DNA from: Faecalibacter rhinopitheci
Lineage (GTDB): Bacteria; Bacteroidota; Bacteroidia; Flavobacteriales; Weeksellaceae
NCBI RefSeq assembly: GCF_015234135.1
Contig: NZ_JADGIK010000001.1
Location: forward strand, 372,001-436,000
Direction: 5' to 3'
DNA: 64,000 nt
The notes under the pieces: model-generated
Databases searched by the model: none
Told to the model about the DNA's origin: nothing
Seen by the model: only the letters and a program-made list of their open reading frames with translations
Part shown: positions 9,487 to 17,049 of the stretch, piece by piece
Numbering within the stretch: the stretch's first letter is position 1
Layout of the letters: each line of letters starts with the position of its first letter
Made by a program: the position numbers and the translations under genes

Positions 9487-9502
9487 GATCAAACCGTTGA
9501 TC
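9487..9502. promoter_or_regulatory. Palindromic candidate operator upstream of the OYE gene
   Basis: Perfect inverted repeat GATCAA-ACCG-TTGATC centred about 50 bases before the start, immediately upstream of the -7 element and overlapping where the -33 element should be. The position and symmetry fit a dimeric repressor site (inference). Confidence 0.5.
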
Positions 9503-9519
9503 TAAATCAATTTATTTAA

Positions 9520-9972
9520 TTAAAACATTTCCTGAATGATTTGTTTTCGATAGATAAATAATTCCTTCAGATTATTTAAAACCAATGGCTTATGAAATAT
9601 ATTACCAATAAAACCAAACGGTAACTCATATATAATTTCATCAATCATCAAAACACCTTTCTCTTGAGATATAAATGTATGTTTATGTTTCCAATATTTA
9701 AAGGGACCTTTACGTTGAATATCAATAAAATGCGACTGATTAGAAACTTCAAGAATTTCTGTCTCCCAAAACAAAGGAATACTAAACAAAGGTGAAACGG
9801 TGTAAGCAATACGCATTCCTTCATATAATTGTGTATTTGTAAGATTCGATTTTACTTTCATTTTCATATTATCGGGTGTTAAAACCAATAAGTTATTAGC
9901 ATCCGAGAAAAAAGTCCAAACTTCATCCATCGAAGCATCAATATATTGTTCGTATTTTAAATGATGTTTCAT
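9520..9972 (-). CDS. SRPBCC (START-like) family protein
   Basis: A 150-residue protein of the SRPBCC/Bet v1-like fold, probably a small hydrophobic-ligand-binding protein. The typical beginning is seen in QYIDASMDEVWTFFSDANNLLVLTP, followed by strands with IQRKGPFKYWKHKHTFI and the C-terminal long helix. This matches the subgroup sometimes called cell-division-inhibitor-like or YfcH N-terminal-like, whose ligand is not known. No signal peptide. It is a single gene between the OYE gene and the purine nucleoside phosphorylase terminator. Confidence 0.8.
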   Translation of the reverse strand: MKHHLKYEQYIDASMDEVWTFFSDANNLLVLTPDNMKMKVKSNLTNTQLYEGMRIAYTVSPLFSIPLFWETEILEVSNQSHFIDIQRKGPFKYWKHKHTFISQEKGVLMIDEIIYELPFGFIGNIFHKPLVLNNLKELFIYRKQIIQEMF

Positions 9973-9993
9973 AGGCTAAAAATAGACAAAAAA

Positions 9994-10021
9994 AAATCGC
10001 CTTAGTATACTAAGACGATTT
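9994..10021 (-). terminator. Intrinsic terminator after the PNP gene
   Basis: Inverted repeat AAATCG-C-CTTAG/CTAAG-A-CGATTT with one mismatch and a TATA loop, preceded on its left by a long A-run (U-tract on the minus strand). Confidence 0.75.
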
Positions 10022-10040
10022 ATATTAAATATTGTTATGA

Positions 10041-10853
10041 TTAACACGTTTCAATTACGCTTTTTACAATTTTAATCACATTTGGCATCGCTGTATTTGC
10101 AGCATTTAATACCTCTTCATGAGAAACTGGAAATGCGATTTCTGGTCCTCCTAAATCTGTAATAACAGAAACACAGAAAACACGCATACTCATATGTTTA
10201 GCAACGATAACTTCAGGAACTGTTGACATCCCAACAGCATCACCTCCAATAAAACGAACTAATCCATACTCAGACGGAGTTTCAAAAGTTGGTCCTTGTA
10301 AACCTACATATACACCTGTATGAACTAAAATATCATTTGTTTTTGCAAAATCTAATGCTGCATTTAACATAGGTTTATCGTAAGCCTGTGACATATCTAC
10401 AAAACGAGGTCCTAACTCGTCCATATTTTTACCACGTAATGGGTGTTCTGGCATCATATTGATGTGATCTTTTAAAATCATTACATCTCCAACTTTAAAG
10501 TTTGGATTAACACCTCCAGATGCATTAGATAAAATTACTTTCTCGATTCCTAATCCTTTGAAAACTCGCATTGGGAAAGTTACTTCCTGCATTGAGTATC
10601 CTTCGTAATAGTGGAAACGTCCCGCCATCATAAGAACATTTTTTCCTAAAATCTTTCCAAATACTAAGTGCCCTTTGTGCCCTTCTACAGTAACTTGTGG
10701 AAAACCTGGAATATCTTGATAATTAATAACAATTGGATTTTCTACCTCATCTTCTAACTTACCTAAACCTGATCCTAATACAATTACGAATTCTGGAGTA
10801 GTTGGAATAATATTATTGATGTACTTTACAGCCTCATTAATGCGTTCTAACAT
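10041..10853 (-). CDS. Purine-nucleoside phosphorylase (trimeric PNP type)
   Basis: A 270-residue cytoplasmic enzyme of purine salvage that phosphorolyses inosine and guanosine to the base and ribose 1-phosphate. Motifs of the trimeric class are clear: phosphate-binding LGSGLG (26-31), GHKGH (58-62), MAGRFHYYEGY (76-86), SNASGGVN (109-116) and GPTFETPSEY (about 186-195), the family signature. Length is standard. Its start overlaps the end of lpxK by 17 bases, so the two are co-transcribed, and an intrinsic terminator follows. The gene is usually called punA or deoD in annotations of related genomes; the deoD hexameric class does not fit. Confidence 0.95.
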   Translation of the reverse strand: MLERINEAVKYINNIIPTTPEFVIVLGSGLGKLEDEVENPIVINYQDIPGFPQVTVEGHKGHLVFGKILGKNVLMMAGRFHYYEGYSMQEVTFPMRVFKGLGIEKVILSNASGGVNPNFKVGDVMILKDHINMMPEHPLRGKNMDELGPRFVDMSQAYDKPMLNAALDFAKTNDILVHTGVYVGLQGPTFETPSEYGLVRFIGGDAVGMSTVPEVIVAKHMSMRVFCVSVITDLGGPEIAFPVSHEEVLNAANTAMPNVIKIVKSVIETC

Positions 10854-11865
10854 AATCTAAAATAGTTTGATTAAATTTTTCTTTATCGTTTAACTCAATG
10901 CGAATAGGGAGATAATACATATCATTTATCAGTGATTTTTCTTCGAATAATCTCATATAATCCTTCTCAGTCGTTACAATGATTTTTTCTCCTTCTGTTT
11001 CCGCAAATCTTTTGCGAATATAATCAATTTCTACATCTTTAAAATTATGATGATCGGGATACTTCAAATGCAATACATTCTTAAAGTTGGCTTCTGCAAA
11101 ATTCACTAAACTTGTAGGATTTGCGATACCAGTAACTAAAATTACATTTTTATTTTTCCAGTCATTATGTGGTATATTATCCATTTCACCTATCAGCACA
11201 TTATCATACACTATTTTAGAAAAAAACAATTGCTGATTTCCAGTTAATTTAATCTTTTCTTGAAATACTTTATATCGATCATCTGGAATAGTTTCAGGAC
11301 ATTTAGTAACAATTATAACATCAGCTCTTTTGGCTCCTCGTCTACTTTCTCGTAAATCTCCTCCTGGAAGTAAATAATCTTCGAAATAAGGGTGATTATA
11401 ATCTGTTAATAGAATATTAAAACCTGCTTTAATTTTACGGTGTTGAAATGCATCATCTAAAATAATTACTTCCGGATAAAAATGTTTTAATAAACTTTGT
11501 ACCCCAAAAACACGCCTTTCGCAGACAGAAATTAAAATTTTGTTTTTAAAACGTCTGAAAAATTGCATAGGTTCATCTCCAATATCATATACTTTCGAGT
11601 CATAATTTGCAATTCGAAATCCAGATGTTTTTCTACCATAACCTCTACTTAGTGTACAAGTCATTTTTTGATCTTTTAGTAGTTCGATCAAATACATTAC
11701 ATGAGGAGATTTCCCCGTACCGCCTACCGATAAATTTCCTACATTAATAATAGGTAGATCAAAAGATGCAGTACGCCTAACTCCTACATCGTAAAAAAAA
11801 TTACGTATAGATGTTATTCCCCAGTATATTCCCGAAAAAGGTAGTAAAAGTCTACGCCAATTCAT
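10837..11865 (-). CDS. lpxK: Tetraacyldisaccharide 4'-kinase (LpxK)
   Basis: A 342-residue inner-membrane-associated kinase that phosphorylates the 4' position of the lipid A disaccharide precursor. The N-terminal hydrophobic region (LLLPFSGIYWGITSIRNFFYD) is followed by NVGNLSVGGTGKSPH with the P-loop at 48-53, and DDAFQHRKI is the highly conserved LpxK segment. LPGGDLRESRR and VTGIANP also match. It overlaps the purine nucleoside phosphorylase gene downstream by 17 bases. A one-mismatch -7 element (TATTTTCG) lies before the start. Confidence 0.96.
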   Translation of the reverse strand: MNWRRLLLPFSGIYWGITSIRNFFYDVGVRRTASFDLPIINVGNLSVGGTGKSPHVMYLIELLKDQKMTCTLSRGYGRKTSGFRIANYDSKVYDIGDEPMQFFRRFKNKILISVCERRVFGVQSLLKHFYPEVIILDDAFQHRKIKAGFNILLTDYNHPYFEDYLLPGGDLRESRRGAKRADVIIVTKCPETIPDDRYKVFQEKIKLTGNQQLFFSKIVYDNVLIGEMDNIPHNDWKNKNVILVTGIANPTSLVNFAEANFKNVLHLKYPDHHNFKDVEIDYIRKRFAETEGEKIIVTTEKDYMRLFEEKSLINDMYYLPIRIELNDKEKFNQTILDYVRTH

Positions 11866-11943
11866 ATTGCTTTATATATTTAGCGAAAATAAAACTTTAT
11901 CAGCTATCAAGAAAATGATTTCTGAAAATAAATTTCAATAAAA

Positions 11944-11963
11944 AATCCACCAAAAGGTGGATT
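11944..11963 (-). terminator. Intrinsic terminator of the GNAT-M14-thioredoxin-DUF4230 operon
   Basis: AATCCACC-AAAA-GGTGGATT hairpin with an A-run to its left, directly past the stop codon of the last gene on the minus strand. Confidence 0.8.
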
Positions 11964-11969
11964 AAATAG

Positions 11970-12581
11970 TTAATATAATAAGTCTTTTAATTCTGTAGCG
12001 TAAATGGTTTTATCTTCAATTTGCCATCCATATATTGAGGCTATTTTATAAATATCACTCAAATTTTGAATTAATTGTTGATGTGCTTCAGATTTAAGCT
12101 TCTCACGGTCAATCTTTTTTTCAACTTGAGCTATACTTTTTTTCTTAATTTCATTCAGATCGTTTTTTTCAAATTTATTGAAAACGCTCTGATCCATATC
12201 GAAGAAATCAACATCTGGAAACACTTTTAAATCTACTGGTGGAATTGATTTTATGACTATTTTCTTACCAATAGAATCTAATTCTACCTCCATTTTTGAT
12301 AAATCGTAGCTCGCTTGTACTTTCGCATTAACCAAAAGCGTTACCTTTTTATCTGCGGAATAAAGACTTTCTAAACCTGGAATTCCTTTTTTAGAAGTAT
12401 GGGTATAAATTTCTGATAAAGATTGCTCCGCCACAACCATTTTATTCATTTTATTGATTTGATAAGCGATTACTCGCGAATCTTCGCTTTGTTTATCTTT
12501 ATTACAGGATTTAATTCCCCAAATTGCTGATAAAATTCCGAGTACAAAGGCTATAAAAGTTATTAATAAATTCTTTTTCAA
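11970..12581 (-). CDS. DUF4230 domain-containing protein
   Basis: A 203-residue protein with one N-terminal membrane segment (LLITFIAFVLGILSAIWGI, about 5-23) and a soluble domain of the DUF4230 family, common in Bacteroidota and some Firmicutes, function unknown. The body has the family pattern YTHTSKKGIPGL, LVNAKVQASYDLSKMEVELD and IVIKSIPPV. It is probably anchored in the inner membrane facing the periplasm. It overlaps the thioredoxin-like gene by 4 bases (ATGA) and is last in a four-gene operon. Confidence 0.88.
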   Translation of the reverse strand: MKKNLLITFIAFVLGILSAIWGIKSCNKDKQSEDSRVIAYQINKMNKMVVAEQSLSEIYTHTSKKGIPGLESLYSADKKVTLLVNAKVQASYDLSKMEVELDSIGKKIVIKSIPPVDLKVFPDVDFFDMDQSVFNKFEKNDLNEIKKKSIAQVEKKIDREKLKSEAHQQLIQNLSDIYKIASIYGWQIEDKTIYATELKDLLY

Positions 12582-13132
12582 TCTTCTGCGTAATTTGGCG
12601 TTAGAGGTGTTCCTTTAATAATCATAGCCATATCTTCTTCTAAATATCCTGTCATTGGAGATTCTACAATTCTACTAACTTCTTTCCCTTTTAAATAAAA
12701 TATGATTGTAGGAACATGAGAGATATCCTTACCAATTTCCTCGCCATAAAAGCTTTTTTTCTGACTATTTACTCCATATAATTTCATTTTATTAGCAATA
12801 GGATATTTAACGGATTCTAAAATCTTTAATAAGCGAGGTAATTCGCGCTGAGAATCAGAACACCATGTACCTACGAAGGCCTCAATCTCATATTTTCTAA
12901 ATTCACTTTTTACATCTTTTAATTTTTCAGTTTCTACTTCATATGATGTATATTCAGGATCATACCAAGATGCATAATATTTTTCTTTTAATACACTTTG
13001 ATCAAATTCTCCAGTAAGAATTCTTTCACCAGTTTCCAATTTAATGTGGCGATTCAGTACTTTTTGTTGGGTACAACCAATAAGCGTAATGACTAATAAA
13101 GTTGAGAATAAAAATCTAAATAAGTTTTTCAT
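12578..13132 (-). CDS. Thioredoxin-fold lipoprotein with a CxxS motif
   Basis: A 184-residue lipoprotein: signal peptide with lipobox LIGC (Cys20). The thioredoxin fold is seen in EAFVGTWCSDSQRELPRL with the active-site-like Cys91-Ser-Asp-Ser94, and SHVPTII gives the cis-proline loop near residue 144. The second active-site cysteine is replaced by serine, so classic dithiol chemistry is not expected; monothiol, isomerase or peroxidatic activity is possible. The same WCxDS variant occurs in other flavobacterial thioredoxin-like proteins. It sits between the M14 peptidase and DUF4230 genes (20-base gap and 4-base overlap). Confidence 0.82.
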   Translation of the reverse strand: MKNLFRFLFSTLLVITLIGCTQQKVLNRHIKLETGERILTGEFDQSVLKEKYYASWYDPEYTSYEVETEKLKDVKSEFRKYEIEAFVGTWCSDSQRELPRLLKILESVKYPIANKMKLYGVNSQKKSFYGEEIGKDISHVPTIIFYLKGKEVSRIVESPMTGYLEEDMAMIIKGTPLTPNYAED

Positions 13133-13151
13133 GTTTAGTTTATATATACTA

Positions 13152-14309
13152 TTAATAATGAATTCTGCCGTTGATAAAATTATATTCGCCTACAGTAAAT
13201 GTAGCAATTTGGTTTAACATAGGAAGACTTCCACTTTCATTATTAAAAATTTCTCCTTTTGCATCTAAATCAAGATGTCCAAAAAACTTTCTTAAATCTC
13301 CAATCTCTGTTATACTACCCTTTTCCGCTACTTTATTGGTATCTTTATAGTAGATATCTTCATAATATATTCCTATATCCACTAAGGATTCTTTTAAACC
13401 ATTTTTAATTTTTATATTACGAATAATAACATCAAGAAACTTACTGCCATTTTTTGGTATCAATTCATATTCGGAGAAATCTAATTTTCTTGACATTGAT
13501 ATCGTATATAAACCTGTTATAATAGCAAGAGCATTATACTTTCGGGTAACATTACGTTGGTAGTCGTTAGGGTAATGTCCAGCTTCAAATAATATACATG
13601 GATAACCCATTTTGGTAAAGTTATCACCAGTAGCCATTGGATAGAATTCTGATGTATATCTTCCTATTTTCCCTGGAATCACCTTTTGTAACTCTGTATT
13701 CATGGCCTGAATAATCCCCATTGTGTGTTGACGCACATCATTCATTTCTTCTTCTATATTATAAGAAGGTGCTAAGAATGACAATGTTGCAGGTTCCGCA
13801 GTTTCACCAACATTAAATATTGTGCGCTGATCATGCAAATTAAATAATGTGATATAATTTTCACTTTCTACTTGTTGAAGTAGAATTTTAATTTCAAGAG
13901 ATTGCTGAGCTAAAAAATCTCGGTTAGGATCTATACCAATCGCATTACGACGTGTATTAACATTAGCCCCATCGGGATTTAGCATTGGGATAAAATCGAT
14001 AGTAATTTCGTGCAAAATTTGCTCAGCAATAATATGTTTTGAATTCAAAAAATTTAAAACATCAAACATTGATCTAGTTCCGGTCGATTCGTTACCATGC
14101 ATTTGAGACCAAATTAATATACGTTTCGATCCTTTTCCTACTGAAATTTTATAAATAGAATTTCCAAGAAATGATTTTCCTATTTCTTTTTTTTCAATCG
14201 ATATTTTAGAGAAATAATCTAATAAACCTTCAAAATTTAACCATTTATTATCAAAACCATCTTGTTTATATGAAGGATAAAGATCCTCTAGTTCTTTAAT
14301 TTTTAGCAT
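13152..14309 (-). CDS. M14-family zinc carboxypeptidase
   Basis: A 385-residue metallopeptidase of family M14. Zinc ligands fit HGNE (His71, Glu74) and the His159 in FNLHDQ; Asn129-Arg130 in DPNRD bind the substrate carboxylate and Glu242 in LFEAGH is the general base. No signal peptide, so it is probably cytoplasmic; related enzymes trim C-terminal amino acids or act on murein peptides. The C-terminal ~110 residues after the catalytic domain carry no recognised motif. It starts 2 bases after the GNAT gene ends and is followed after 19 bases by the thioredoxin-like gene: one operon. Confidence 0.9.
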   Translation of the reverse strand: MLKIKELEDLYPSYKQDGFDNKWLNFEGLLDYFSKISIEKKEIGKSFLGNSIYKISVGKGSKRILIWSQMHGNESTGTRSMFDVLNFLNSKHIIAEQILHEITIDFIPMLNPDGANVNTRRNAIGIDPNRDFLAQQSLEIKILLQQVESENYITLFNLHDQRTIFNVGETAEPATLSFLAPSYNIEEEMNDVRQHTMGIIQAMNTELQKVIPGKIGRYTSEFYPMATGDNFTKMGYPCILFEAGHYPNDYQRNVTRKYNALAIITGLYTISMSRKLDFSEYELIPKNGSKFLDVIIRNIKIKNGLKESLVDIGIYYEDIYYKDTNKVAEKGSITEIGDLRKFFGHLDLDAKGEIFNNESGSLPMLNQIATFTVGEYNFINGRIHY

Positions 14310-14311
14310 AC

Positions 14312-15433
14312 TTAGATATCTTTTCTAAAAGTTTTACGTCGCTTATGATTTACAGGATTATAAGGTTTCCATAATACTTGTACATTATCGTTACCTACTA
14401 ATTCAGGATTAGTTTCAAGATACTTAATATTATTACGTTTAAAGGTTTCGTACATTGCACTAAATATTAATGCTGTTACACCTTTACCTTGTAATTTTGG
14501 ATCAACACCAATTAAATAAAATGCTGCAGAATCATTTTTACGATTAGCTTTTAACAAATGGTACCAACCAAAAGGAAATAACTTTCCATTGGCTTTTTGT
14601 AGCGCTTTAGAATATGAAGGCATCGTAATGGCAAATGCAACCATTTTATTATTCTCATCCACAATCACATTAACATAATCTGGATTAATGAATGGAATAT
14701 ATTTATTTTTATAATGTTCTATTTGATAGTCTGCGATTGGCACATACGTTTCTAATGAGCTATATGTTTTATCAAGCAAATCAAACATTTCATCTACGAA
14801 TGGCAATAATTCTTTGGTTTTCTTAAATTTGAGTTCTCTCAACTTATAGCGTTCCTGAATTATTTTGTTAAACTTCACTACTTTTTCTGGTAAAACTTTA
14901 GGAGCTGGTAGAGAGAATTCAGTCCATTCACTAGATGTTTCAAAGCCTAATTTTTCGAAATGCTCCATATAATAGGACTCATTATATAAACCCACCATGG
15001 TAGCTAATTTATCAAATCCTTTTGTCAATAAACCTGCTTTATCCAGATTAGAAAATCCTACAGGTCCTTCCATATAATCTAATTGATGTGATTTACCAAT
15101 CTCAGCCACTTTAGCTAATAAAGCTTTAGTAACCTCAATATCATCAATAGTATCAAACCAACCAAATCTCATTTTTGATTTTCCTTGCTCCTTCACTTCT
15201 TTCCAGTTTATGATAGCAGCAATTCTTCCTACAATTTGATCCCCTTTGTAAGCTAAAAAATAGCTTGCTTCTGCTTCTCTAAAAATAGGATTATGTTCTT
15301 TACTCATAGATTGTTTCTCGTCATTGATAATCGGAGGAACATAATATGGATTATTTTTATATAAGTTCATTGGATACTTAATAAAAGCCTCCAAATCTTT
15401 ATTATTTTCAACTTCTTTGACCTGAATTTTCAT
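14312..15433 (-). CDS. GNAT-like N-acetyltransferase family protein
   Basis: A 373-residue cytoplasmic protein of a large GNAT-like group frequent in Bacteroidota (older databases mislabel it GTP cyclohydrolase). Features are YKGDQIVGRIAAIIN, GPVGFSNLDKAGLL and the acetyl-CoA-binding type segment FYLIGVDPKLQGKGVTALIF. Substrate unknown. The longest frame begins with a TTG at 15442, but this lies inside a perfect -7 promoter element (TACATTTG, 15440-15447), so the ATG at 15433 is chosen. Only six bases separate the element from this ATG, so the transcript may have almost no leader. First gene of the operon with M14 peptidase, thioredoxin-like protein and DUF4230. Confidence 0.85.
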   Translation of the reverse strand: MKIQVKEVENNKDLEAFIKYPMNLYKNNPYYVPPIINDEKQSMSKEHNPIFREAEASYFLAYKGDQIVGRIAAIINWKEVKEQGKSKMRFGWFDTIDDIEVTKALLAKVAEIGKSHQLDYMEGPVGFSNLDKAGLLTKGFDKLATMVGLYNESYYMEHFEKLGFETSSEWTEFSLPAPKVLPEKVVKFNKIIQERYKLRELKFKKTKELLPFVDEMFDLLDKTYSSLETYVPIADYQIEHYKNKYIPFINPDYVNVIVDENNKMVAFAITMPSYSKALQKANGKLFPFGWYHLLKANRKNDSAAFYLIGVDPKLQGKGVTALIFSAMYETFKRNNIKYLETNPELVGNDNVQVLWKPYNPVNHKRRKTFRKDI

Positions 15434-15439
15434 AGTTGA

Positions 15440-15447
15440 CAAATGTA
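15440..15447 (-). promoter_or_regulatory. -7 promoter element (TACATTTG) of the GNAT operon
   Basis: Exact TAnnTTTG match on the minus strand, six bases from the ATG. It decides the start codon, because the upstream TTG lies within it. Confidence 0.6.
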
Positions 15448-15552
15448 CATAAATCAGACATTTTTGAAAGTTTAATTTCTAAAATTAATGTCAAAATAAC
15501 ATATAATATACACGTTAAATACAACTTAAACCCTAAAAAAGTATTTATTGTC

Positions 15553-15585
15553 TATTTTTGTGCTATTATTCCTAGTTGGAATAAT
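15553..15585 (+). promoter_or_regulatory. -7 element and 5' leader hairpin of the zinc metallopeptidase gene
   Basis: TATTTTTG at 15553-15560 is an exact -7 match. It is followed at once by a perfect 8-bp inverted repeat ATTATTCC-TAGTT-GGAATAAT (15565-15585), which would fold at the very 5' end of the transcript or serve as an operator. The start codon is 41 bases further on. Confidence 0.45.
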
Positions 15586-15626
15586 AATTGAATAACAAAT
15601 TTTATTAAAACAAACATTTTATAGAT

Positions 15627-16319
15627 ATGAGTGGTTATTACATTCTAATAGGATTATTCATGCTTATAAGCATGGGCGTATCATCACAATTAAAAAGAAA
15701 ATTCGCAAAATATTCTAAAACATTTCTTGCTAATGGAATGAGCGGGAAGGAAATTGCAGAAAAAATGTTAAGAGATCACGGAATTACTGATGTGCGTGTA
15801 ATTTCTACTCCTGGACAATTAACAGATCATTACAATCCGGCAGATAAAACTGTAAACTTATCTGAAGTTGTTTATCATGAACGTAATGCAGCAGCAGCAG
15901 CAGTCTCTGCCCACGAATGTGGCCATGCTGTACAACATGCCATAGGATATTCATGGTTAGAAATGAGATCAAGAATGGTTCCTGCTGTAAATATAGCTTC
16001 TAGATTAAATCAATGGATTCTAATGTTAGGATTAGTAGTAGCAACGACTTCAGGAAACCCTTATTTACTTTGGATAGGAATTGCATTATTTGCGATAACT
16101 ACCTTATTTGCATTTATAACGCTTCCTGTAGAATATGATGCATCAAACAGAGCATTAGCTTGGTTGAAAAATAAAAATATCGTATTACCAAATGAATATG
16201 ATGGAGCTAAAGACTCCTTAAAATGGGCCGCTCGTACTTATGTAGTTGCTGCTATTGGTTCTTTAGCCCAACTTATATATTTTATTATGTTGGCCACTGG
16301 AAATAGAAATAACAATTAG
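15627..16319 (+). CDS. Membrane zinc metallopeptidase (YugP-like)
   Basis: A 230-residue membrane protein of the neutral zinc metallopeptidase 2 (YugP) family. One N-terminal membrane helix is followed by the active-site motif SAHECGHAVQH (zinc ligands His96 and His100, catalytic Glu97) and RMVPAVNIASR, then two further hydrophobic segments (about 130-165) and a C-terminal helix. The second acidic ligand probably lies in LPVEYDASNRA. Function in the cell envelope is not known. The transcript starts with a hairpin leader and ends at a strong terminator, so it is monocistronic. Confidence 0.92.
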   Translation: MSGYYILIGLFMLISMGVSSQLKRKFAKYSKTFLANGMSGKEIAEKMLRDHGITDVRVISTPGQLTDHYNPADKTVNLSEVVYHERNAAAAAVSAHECGHAVQHAIGYSWLEMRSRMVPAVNIASRLNQWILMLGLVVATTSGNPYLLWIGIALFAITTLFAFITLPVEYDASNRALAWLKNKNIVLPNEYDGAKDSLKWAARTYVVAAIGSLAQLIYFIMLATGNRNNN

Positions 16320-16332
16320 TCATATATTACAA

Positions 16333-16367
16333 AAAAAAGAGCTCAAAAAATTTGAGCTCTTTTTTTT
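16333..16367 (+). terminator. Strong intrinsic terminator
   Basis: Perfect 15-bp stem AAAAAAGAGCTCAAA/TTTGAGCTCTTTTTT with AAA loop and T-tract, after the zinc metallopeptidase gene. Confidence 0.85.
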
Positions 16368-16440
16368 CTGTAATATTAAATTATCTTTATTTTTTTTGTT
16401 AATATATTATTTACATTTTATTTAATGCTAAATTTAAATT

Positions 16441-17007
16441 ATGAAAAAATTAATATTTAGTTTAACTTTCAGTCTATTGGCCATTAGTGGTCATGCACAG
16501 GAAAAACTACCTTCTAAAATATTCTGGGATAATCTTCAGAAACATTGCAATAAAGCCTATAAAGGCAAGCTAGCTGATTATGTAAAGAATGATGATTTCT
16601 CAGGAAAAGAATTAATAATGCATGTTATTTCTTGTGAGCCAAATGAGATTAAAATCCCATTTCATGTGGGTGATGATCATTCTCGAACATGGATTTTAAC
16701 TTTTGAAAATGATTTAATAAAATTAAAACATGACCATAGGCACCTCGATGGGTCTGAAGATAAAGTAACGCAATACGGAGGAACTAATCCTAATCCTGGC
16801 TTTGAAAATTTCCAAATGTTTCCTGCAGATCTAGAAACTTCACAACGCATTGGATATGCGTCAACAAACGTTTGGTGGATAACATTAAATGAAACGACCT
16901 TCACATATAACTTGCAACGTGCAGGATCCGATAAAAAATTCACTGTTGAATTTGATTTAACTAATGAAGTTCCAAAACCGCAAAATCCTTGGGGTTGGAT
17001 AAAATAG
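16441..17007 (+). CDS. Exported hypothetical protein, 188 residues
   Basis: Function not recognised. The signal peptide (MKKLIFSLTFSLLAISGHAQ) predicts export to the periplasm or beyond. The mature part is about 168 residues, with a His-rich stretch (HVGDDHSRTW, KLKHDHRHLDGSED) that could bind metal, two cysteines (HCNKAY and ISCEPNE) that could form a disulphide, and a Trp/Pro-rich end (KPQNPWGWIK). It stands alone between two terminators, and similar secreted proteins are listed as hypothetical in this class. Confidence 0.75.
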   Translation: MKKLIFSLTFSLLAISGHAQEKLPSKIFWDNLQKHCNKAYKGKLADYVKNDDFSGKELIMHVISCEPNEIKIPFHVGDDHSRTWILTFENDLIKLKHDHRHLDGSEDKVTQYGGTNPNPGFENFQMFPADLETSQRIGYASTNVWWITLNETTFTYNLQRAGSDKKFTVEFDLTNEVPKPQNPWGWIK

Positions 17008-17020
17008 ATCTAAATAAAAA

Positions 17021-17046
17021 AGCCTGAAATTAATTTCAGGCTTTTT
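17021..17046. terminator. Bidirectional intrinsic terminator
   Basis: AGCCTGAAAT-TA-ATTTCAGGCT with A-tract left and T-tract right, between the convergent secreted-protein and acyl-CoA ligase genes. Confidence 0.85.
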
Positions 17047-17049
17047 TAT

